Positions 5,611-10,471 of a stretch of 10,471 nt of DNA are shown here, piece after piece. The stretch is taken from assembly GCA_002708395.1 (NCBI GenBank), contig PANP01000024.1:6598-17068 (forward strand), in the 5' to 3' direction. Position numbers and translations under genes: made by a program. The first letter of the stretch is position 1. Every line of letters begins with the position of its first letter. Origin of the DNA: Dehalococcoidia bacterium (lineage in GTDB: Bacteria; Chloroflexota; Dehalococcoidia; UBA3495). The notes under the pieces were generated by a model. It searched no databases, had not been told where the DNA came from, and saw only the letters and a program-made list of their open reading frames with translations.

Positions 5611-8031
5611 CTAATCTCCTCCCTCAAACTCGGTATTCACCTTGTAGATAACTACGCCGTCCTGGTCGAAAACGGTTTCCAAAAGACCGTCCAGGTGCGG
5701 CAAACGCAATCCGCCGTAAGAAGATATTTCCCTGTGGCCAAAGTATACGTAGGTTACGCCGTACTTTTTCAAAAGACGACCCACTTCGTGCGGGTCGTCA
5801 CTTTGGTAAATCTTGGTGATGTCCTCATCCCGGCCATCCAAGAGCCCGCTGCCGCCCCTCCATTGGAGTTCATGGCCTTTCCATCCCAGGACGGTGGGTA
5901 GACCGGTGCTTCCGGAGATTCTACCGTATTCGGAGTAGTCGTCGCCAACCGCCTCCACGATGCGGCCCCAAGGCGCTTGATCTCGCAGCCATTCGATCGC
6001 TGCGTATTCCCCTTGATTGGCGTCGGCGACGAATGCGAGACCGTCCAGTGTGTTGTCGGAAAACGTATGCCGCTCACCGGCGATTCCAGTACGGTCAAGG
6101 ACCGCTGCTAGAGGATAGTAGGCCGAGGCCAACAGGAGTACCGCTAGGACGCCGGTCCAGGCGTAACGTCCCGATCGCACTGCCCGTCTAACTACGACGG
6201 GAGCAACTGGTTGACGGTTTGTTGTCTCGGGCTCGACCGACACTCTGCTATGAGAGAACCAGAAATACAACCCGTATGCCCCGGCAACCGCCAGCAAAAG
6301 CCAAGCCTGATAATACACCTTGAACACGGTGTTCATGCGGTTTCCGAAGGAGTCGGCGACGAAATATAGTTCAACTCCTACCAGAAGATAGAACGCGGTT
6401 GCTAGCAACAAGAGGGGAAATGCCACCACTTGGTCCCGTCTCAGGAGGATGCGCTGAGTCGCGCTGGCGCCGGCTAGAACCACAATGGCCAGTCCGGGCA
6501 ATACAAACAATGTCCTTGTAACGAGCTTGGTTATCGCTGCGGTGGCTCCATCGCTAAATGCCGTGACGATTAGCACGATGGCCGTCCATACGGCTAACGG
6601 CAGGAGAGCAACAACTAAGATTAGCAGCACGGCTGGGGCTTCCCGCAGGGATGGCCGGGATAACCCGCCGGTTTGGCGAAGAACGAAGGATGCACTCAGG
6701 AACAAAAACAGGCCCATAACGAGCAAGAAAGAGATTGGCCGGGAACCTACGCCGGTGAGTGGGAGGATGCCCGATACTTGACCTCCCAGCGTTTGGTAGA
6801 AGGGAAAGAACAAAATTACCGCAACAGCTAGGATGGGAATGAGCATGAATGCGGATCGTACGGAGGCCGCCGGTAGGTTTCCTTGATTCTGCCCGTAGGC
6901 CCTGAGCAGCACCGTGATGGACAGCAAGGCGGCGAGCAATGGAAAGTCCCAGGTGTTGATGAATGCCAACGATCCGATAATCAGGGCGATGGCCGCTGAT
7001 TCAACCGGGTGCCGCCAAAGCCAAGCCGGACCGAACTTGCCGGGGGATAAGAAGAGATTTAGGGATATGGACAGCCCCAGAATCACGAAGGGCAGGCTGA
7101 CCACATGGGGGTGGAGATCTCCCAGCAGAAAGCTGAACATGGGGAATTCGGTGATGGTGTAGTCCAGGCTCTGTCCGCCCGAGAGGGTGTCTATCACCCG
7201 AGTCGCCCGCCACCACCACCAGAAGTCGTTGGGGAAGGCGCTGGAACCGGTCGCGCCCGCCTCCAAGCCTTTGACCCCAGCCCATGTCCAGAATCCATCC
7301 CCGCCCCAGCCCAAGGCATGGATGAACTCCAACGCGCCTTCTAGATTCCCGGCTAAAAGTAGCAGGGCCGGGGCCATGAGCCCGAAACCCAGAGCCGCCT
7401 TGCGGCTGCCTCCGGAAAGCCGGATGAGATTGTTGACCAGTCCAAACGCTCCCATCGCCGCCATCGCTGGCACCAAGGACACCGATAGGTTGTAGCCGAT
7501 GTTGGAAGCGATCCCAGTGATGTGGGTCAAGAACGCCATGGTGAAGTGGCCGAAGTAATAGTAGCTGATGGATTGTCCTGCCAACCACGGGTCTTCCACC
7601 GGGAAGAACCGGCTCTGGAGCACTGCGTTCAAAAACGCAAAGTCCATGGGTTTCTCGGTGTGGCTGATGGACGGGATTTCGGAGACAATCAAAGCCCACA
7701 AGATGAAGAAGCCCAGGAAAATCCCTTCCGCCGCCAGCAACCAGGGCCATTCCCTTCGCACAAAAGCCAGCATCGATTCCCGGTTGCGCCAGATAATCAG
7801 AAATGCGATCAAGCCGCCCAATACCAAGATTCCCAAGATTGTGGCTCTGGTATTCGGTGCGATGTGGCTGAGCCCCAGAACCCACAAGAGATAGGACCCT
7901 AGAATCAACGCTAGAGGTTTGGCAAGCGTGTATCCACGGTCGGGAAGTCTATGGAATAGAACGAAGCCCAAGGGCAAGGCCAAGAGGCCCAGAAGCTCGA
8001 TGGACAGGAGCCATATTAGAGCGTCAACCAA
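5611..8031 (-). CDS. DUF2298 / Chlor_Arch_YYY membrane protein (TIGR03662)
   Basis: 806 residues, within the 700-900 expected of the single-domain class. Most of it is transmembrane helices up to about residue 645; residues 650-806 look soluble and extracytoplasmic. Diagnostic is SISYYYFGHF with the YYYxG signature (157-161). Other conserved-looking loops are HTEKPMDF (124-131), WWWWRATRVI (271-280), EFPMFSFLLGDLHPHV (295-310) and FVADSFGNRMNTVFKVYYQ (557-575), which carry the charged residues a membrane glycosyltransferase would use. The start is TTG 8029-8031; an in-frame TAA 24 bases upstream limits alternatives, and the ribosome site is weak. The TAG stop at 5611-5613 lies one base before the Agl23-like start, so the two are co-translated. 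Family function is unknown; partnership with TIGR03663 suggests glycan or glycolipid assembly at the membrane. Confidence 0.88.
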   Translation of the reverse strand: MVDALIWLLSIELLGLLALPLGFVLFHRLPDRGYTLAKPLALILGSYLLWVLGLSHIAPNTRATILGILVLGGLIAFLIIWRNRESMLAFVRREWPWLLAAEGIFLGFFILWALIVSEIPSISHTEKPMDFAFLNAVLQSRFFPVEDPWLAGQSISYYYFGHFTMAFLTHITGIASNIGYNLSVSLVPAMAAMGAFGLVNNLIRLSGGSRKAALGFGLMAPALLLLAGNLEGALEFIHALGWGGDGFWTWAGVKGLEAGATGSSAFPNDFWWWWRATRVIDTLSGGQSLDYTITEFPMFSFLLGDLHPHVVSLPFVILGLSISLNLFLSPGKFGPAWLWRHPVESAAIALIIGSLAFINTWDFPLLAALLSITVLLRAYGQNQGNLPAASVRSAFMLIPILAVAVILFFPFYQTLGGQVSGILPLTGVGSRPISFLLVMGLFLFLSASFVLRQTGGLSRPSLREAPAVLLILVVALLPLAVWTAIVLIVTAFSDGATAAITKLVTRTLFVLPGLAIVVLAGASATQRILLRRDQVVAFPLLLLATAFYLLVGVELYFVADSFGNRMNTVFKVYYQAWLLLAVAGAYGLYFWFSHSRVSVEPETTNRQPVAPVVVRRAVRSGRYAWTGVLAVLLLASAYYPLAAVLDRTGIAGERHTFSDNTLDGLAFVADANQGEYAAIEWLRDQAPWGRIVEAVGDDYSEYGRISGSTGLPTVLGWKGHELQWRGGSGLLDGRDEDITKIYQSDDPHEVGRLLKKYGVTYVYFGHREISSYGGLRLPHLDGLLETVFDQDGVVIYKVNTEFEGGD

Positions 8032-8100
8032 AGCGCGTTTATGAAGGCCTATTTAATGGTCTTTAATCGACCGTTGATAGTAGAATGCCAGAAGCCTGGC

Positions 8101-9057
8101 TTAGGAAACTGGAGCTAGCAAAGCGTCAACGAAGTCCTTGGTATCGAAGGGCGCCAAATCTTCCAGACCCTCTCCAGTCCCGATGAAGAGAATCGGCACC
8201 TGTAGCTCTTGCTTGATAGCAAGGACGATTCCGCCCCGGGCAGTTCCATCCAGCTTGGACAGGAAGATACCGGTACAGTTCACCGTGTCTTTGAACGACT
8301 TGGCCTGGGCGAGACCGTTATGTCCTGTCGTCGCGTCCATGGTCAGGATGACTTGGTGAGGGGCTGTCGAGTCCAACCGCTGCAGAACCCGGTTGATTTT
8401 CCGAAGTTCTTCCATCAAGTTGGACTTGGTGTGCAATCGTCCGGCAGTGTCGATAATCAGCACGTCGGCTCCCCGGGCTTTGCTGGCCTGGTAGGCATCG
8501 TAGGCAACTGCGCCGGGGTCGGCCCCGGAACCGTGGCCAATGACATCTACGCCCACCCGCTCTCCGAGAATCTCCAACTGCTCTTCCGCTGCGGCGCGGA
8601 AAGTATCTGCTGCGCCGAGGATGACCTTTTTGCCGGCCTTCGTGAAATGGTGCGCCAATTTGGCGATGCTGGTGGTCTTGCCAACCCCGTTGACCCCCAC
8701 CATCAATATCACGTAGGGAGAAGCGTCGACAGTGGAATCCATCCATGGATCGCTGGACTCGCCTTCGTCCAAATCGCGCACCAGCGACTCTTTCAGAATC
8801 TCGAAAACCTGGTCCGGGTCTTCCAGTTTCTCGTCTTTGACCCTGGTTTTGAGTTCCTCGATGATTCTCATGGAACCGTCCACTCCCACGTCGGAAGAGA
8901 TGAGTATCTCCTCCAGTTCCTCCCAGACAGAGTCATCCATCCGGGATGAGCGGAGCACGCCCAGTATCCGTCCGAACCAACGTTCCCGGCTCTTCTGAAC
9001 CACGTCCTCGGTCTGCTTTTTATTTTCGTCGCGATTTCTTTTAAAGATTCTGAGCAT
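8101..9057 (-). CDS. ftsY: Signal recognition particle receptor FtsY
   Basis: 318 residues. SRP GTPase that receives ribosome-SRP complexes at the inner membrane and hands nascent membrane proteins to SecYEG. The N-terminal helical domain (about 20-100) is followed by the NG GTPase domain: P-loop GVNGVGKTT (121-129), DTFRAAA (151-157) of the insertion box, DTAGR (203-207), [13 protein letters not shown] (241-253), [10 protein letters not shown] (267-276) and [14 protein letters not shown] (291-304). Two spots differ from the usual form: GHNG where GQNA is common, and S rather than T before KLDG. The long acidic A domain of E. coli FtsY is absent, as in many bacteria; a basic amphipathic N-terminus ([14 protein letters not shown]) could bind membrane. 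ATG 9055-9057 is the start, with GAGGA about 12 bases upstream. It lies 73 bases after rnc, probably in one operon. Confidence 0.97.
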   Translation of the reverse strand: MLRIFKRNRDENKKQTEDVVQKSRERWFGRILGVLRSSRMDDSVWEELEEILISSDVGVDGSMRIIEELKTRVKDEKLEDPDQVFEILKESLVRDLDEGESSDPWMDSTVDASPYVILMVGVNGVGKTTSIAKLAHHFTKAGKKVILGAADTFRAAAEEQLEILGERVGVDVIGHGSGADPGAVAYDAYQASKARGADVLIIDTAGRLHTKSNLMEELRKINRVLQRLDSTAPHQVILTMDATTGHNGLAQAKSFKDTVNCTGIFLSKLDGTARGGIVLAIKQELQVPILFIGTGEGLEDLAPFDTKDFVDALLAPVS

Positions 9058-9130
9058 GGAGTGATGGAATCCTCGTCTAATTACCAGTTGTTGGAGTGAC
9101 CGATTGCTGGCGATGGGTTTTATAGCTTTC

Positions 9131-9865
9131 TTAATCTTCTGATGCGCCAGGAATTGGGAAGGTCCTGCTCAAGGCGTCTCGGGCGGCGGCCTTTTCAGCG
9201 TCGGAGCGCCGCCCCCCCTGGCCGGTGCCGGAGACCTCTCCATCGACCAGAACCTCGACGGTGAAAAGAGGGTTATGGTCCGGTCCTTCGCTGGACGCCA
9301 GACGGTACTTGGGAGTGGATAGGCCGATGGCTTGGACGCGTTCTTGAAGTCCGGATTTGGGGTTATCGGGAGGGGCGCCTTGCAGGGAGATCTGCTCCAG
9401 TTCCGGGTCCAATTGTTGGGCCACGAAGCAGCTTGCCTGTTCGTAACCTTGGTCCAGATACACCGCCGCCACCACCGCCTCAAAAGCTGCCGCAAGGATG
9501 GAATCCCGCTGGCGGCCTCCCGTGGTCTCCTCGCCTTTGCCCAGCAGGATGAAATCCCCTAGGTTCAGACGACGGGCCACTTTAGCCAAGCTATCACCCC
9601 GTACTAGAGATGACCGGAGCTTGGTCAGGTCTCCTTCGTTAAGGAGCGGAAAACGCCGGAATAGCTCCGTCGAAACGGTTAGCTCCAACACGGCGTCTCC
9701 TAAGTATTCCATACGCTCGTAGGAATCCTCAGGCTGCCCCCCCTGTTCGTTCAGGAGGGACCTATGGACTAAAGCTTGCTGCAACAGCGCCGGGTCTCGA
9801 AACTTCAAGCCCAAAGCGGATTCCAGGCGCTGTCCAGTCAAAAGCTCTTCCTTAGAGGACCCCAT
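9131..9865 (-). CDS. rnc: Ribonuclease III
   Basis: 244 residues. Double-strand-specific endoribonuclease for rRNA precursor and mRNA processing. The RNase III domain shows ALVHRS (31-36), the signature ERMEYLGDAVLEL (50-62, with E50, E53, D57) and AAAFEAVVAAVYLDQG (125-140) with E129. A double-stranded RNA binding domain follows (about 168-235): KSGLQERVQ, P.Y, GPDHNPLFTVEV and GTGQGGRRSDAEKAAARDAL. Ala126 (codon 9488-9490) occupies the place of the metal-binding Asp114 of E. coli, while the counterparts of E38, D45 and E117 are kept. ATG 9865 overlaps the upstream gene by 14 bases but has no clear ribosome site. TTG 9839-9841 is a strong alternative: TAAGGA, containing the upstream stop, lies seven bases before it, giving 236 residues. 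Activity is likely despite Ala126, as E117 is kept. Confidence 0.95.
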   Translation of the reverse strand: MGSSKEELLTGQRLESALGLKFRDPALLQQALVHRSLLNEQGGQPEDSYERMEYLGDAVLELTVSTELFRRFPLLNEGDLTKLRSSLVRGDSLAKVARRLNLGDFILLGKGEETTGGRQRDSILAAAFEAVVAAVYLDQGYEQASCFVAQQLDPELEQISLQGAPPDNPKSGLQERVQAIGLSTPKYRLASSEGPDHNPLFTVEVLVDGEVSGTGQGGRRSDAEKAAARDALSRTFPIPGASED

Positions 9866-10471
9866 GGGGCCAGGGCGGCTGCGGGCGCTTGAGTTCGCCC
9901 ACGTGAACGAATTCGCTCATGGTTTTTACCAGTGAATCGTATATCTCAGCGGCTTGCTCGTCCGGGGGAATGAACATCTTTAGGAAAGCAGCCTTGCCTT
10001 CCCCGAATACGAAGGTAGGCACTCCAAAGGCCCCAACCTCTTCGATGGCCTTGGTGTGACTCTCGCCGATCTCTCGTAGCAGATCAGGATCGGACTGGTC
10101 CTCGCGGAAGCGGGCCATGTCCAAACCGGCTTTGATAGCGGCTTCTTCCATGACTGCCGGGTCGAGGAGGTCCTTTTTGTCTTCGTGACGAGCCTTGAGC
10201 AGGGTGATAAAGAAGGACTCAAAAGCCTCTTTGCCCTGGCGCTTGGCTGCCAGGCCGGACCGGTGAGCCAAGAACGTATGGTCAGAGCCGTCCAGATGTT
10301 CCGGCTGCTCCCATAGCTTGATGTCGTTCTCTTTGTCGCTGTTTACTTGGGACAAGGAGAAGGGCTGCCAGTCGACTTCGACTGTTTCTCCTTTGGAATC
10401 CTCCACTTTTGCCAGCCACATGGCGGCATTGTACACGAAGGGTCAACGGAAATCGTAATAGGTCGTGAAAT
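9852..10471 (-). CDS. DsbA/FrnE-family thioredoxin-fold protein, probable selenoprotein (5' partial)
   Basis: In-window part of 205 codons ending in TAA, 5' end beyond the right edge. It reads FTTYYDFR-UGA-PFVYNAAMWLAK and onward: the first beta strand and helix of a DsbA-like fold, where the residue before PF is normally the nucleophilic cysteine. The cis-proline loop GVPTFVF follows (cis-Pro codon 10017-10019), with a helical insertion between, as in DsbA, FrnE and 2-hydroxychromene-2-carboxylate isomerase relatives. No cysteine occurs anywhere else in the visible protein, and the second CxxC position is valine. Starting at GTG 10436 would remove the active site and has no ribosome site, so I read through the UGA as selenocysteine, supported by the hairpin at 10410-10428. 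Likely a cytosolic oxidoreductase or isomerase. Alternatives are a nonsense mutation or a sequence error. It overlaps rnc by 14 bases. Confidence 0.7.
10410..10428 (-). promoter_or_regulatory. Bacterial SECIS-like hairpin downstream of the UGA
   Basis: As minus-strand RNA the 19 bases read UGCCGCC-AUGU-GGCuGGCA: seven base pairs, one bulged U on the 3' side and a tetraloop containing GU. The loop begins 22 bases after the UGA, inside the roughly 16-37 base range reported for bacterial SECIS elements. Stem, bulge and tetraloop resemble the E. coli fdhF element, although there the bulged U is on the 5' side and the loop G is nearer the 5' end. All of it lies within the coding sequence, as expected in bacteria. 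Confidence 0.5.
10443..10445 (-). other. In-frame UGA at the catalytic position, probable selenocysteine codon
   Basis: TGA lies between CGT (Arg) and CCC (Pro) in YYDFR-UGA-PFVY. The frame is open on both sides, for 8 codons to the window edge and 196 codons downstream. Bases and context place it at the active-site Cys of the thioredoxin fold, where Sec/Cys exchange is well known. The genome also uses UGA as a normal stop (1718-1720), so a reassigned code is unlikely. Confidence 0.6.

Noticed and set aside
7001..7885. 294-codon minus-strand ORF inside the DUF2298 gene.
   Set aside because: Out-of-frame shadow with Arg/Gly/His-rich low-complexity translation; the DUF2298 frame carries all the motifs.
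8087..8100. GCCAG-AAGC-CTGGC hairpin just after the ftsY stop as an intrinsic terminator.
   Set aside because: Only five base pairs and no U tract on the minus-strand transcript; too weak to call.
8209..8949. 246-codon plus-strand ORF opposite ftsY.
   Set aside because: Antisense shadow of a highly conserved gene in a GC-rich genome; no domain, and ftsY itself is certain.
9852..10436. The thioredoxin-fold gene as a complete 194-residue protein starting at GTG 10436.
   Set aside because: That start has no ribosome site, removes the first strand and active site of the fold, and ignores clear homology-like sequence (YYDFR) in frame upstream of the UGA.

Overview
The window looks like a chromosomal stretch from a Chloroflexota bacterium, most likely a Dehalococcoidia/SAR202-like lineage. 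The main reason is an adjacent pair of large membrane proteins with the hallmarks of TIGR03662 (Chlor_Arch_YYY, DUF2298) and TIGR03663 (Agl23-like), a pair known mainly from Chloroflexi and archaea. Composition is moderately GC-rich by eye (not computed). Several starts are TTG or GTG. The code is standard: UGA is the stop of the flippase-like gene at 1718-1720. This placement is inference; no rRNA or other phylogenetic marker was compared.

All eight supported genes are on the minus strand and read from the right edge leftwards. First comes a DsbA/FrnE-like thioredoxin-fold protein (9852-10471, 5' end outside the window), overlapping rnc (RNase III, 9131-9865), then ftsY (SRP receptor, 8101-9057). 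Next is a glycosyltransferase-like membrane pair: the DUF2298/YYY protein (5611-8031) and the Agl23-like protein (3012-5609), separated by a single base. A 199-base gap holding a plausible sigma70-type promoter inside an inverted repeat precedes a second unit: a PF03706-type flippase-like protein (1718-2812) and an FAD-dependent oxidoreductase (390-1721), joined by an ATGA overlap. Last, after 138-148 bases rich in inverted repeats, is a tiny protein that is mostly a twin-arginine signal (9-242).

The most striking observation is at the right edge. A conventional ORF call for the thioredoxin-fold gene would begin at GTG 10436 and would lack the first beta strand and the active site. The same frame stays open upstream across one UGA (10443-10445) to the window edge and reads FTTYYDFR-UGA-PFVYNAAMWLA. 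The UGA therefore sits exactly where this fold has its catalytic cysteine. Starting 12 bases into the following sequence region (14 bases after the UGA) is a 7-bp hairpin with a bulged U and an AUGU tetraloop, at the distance expected of a bacterial SECIS element. The simplest reading is a selenocysteine protein. A nonsense mutation or base error is the main alternative.

Functionally the right part is housekeeping (RNA processing, co-translational membrane targeting) plus redox. The left two thirds is a cell-envelope locus: two polytopic proteins related to lipid-linked sugar transferases, a flippase-like protein and a flavoprotein that may act on a lipid or isoprenoid. That they work together is inferred from order, overlaps and family relationships. 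No gene-free stretch exceeds 300 bases.
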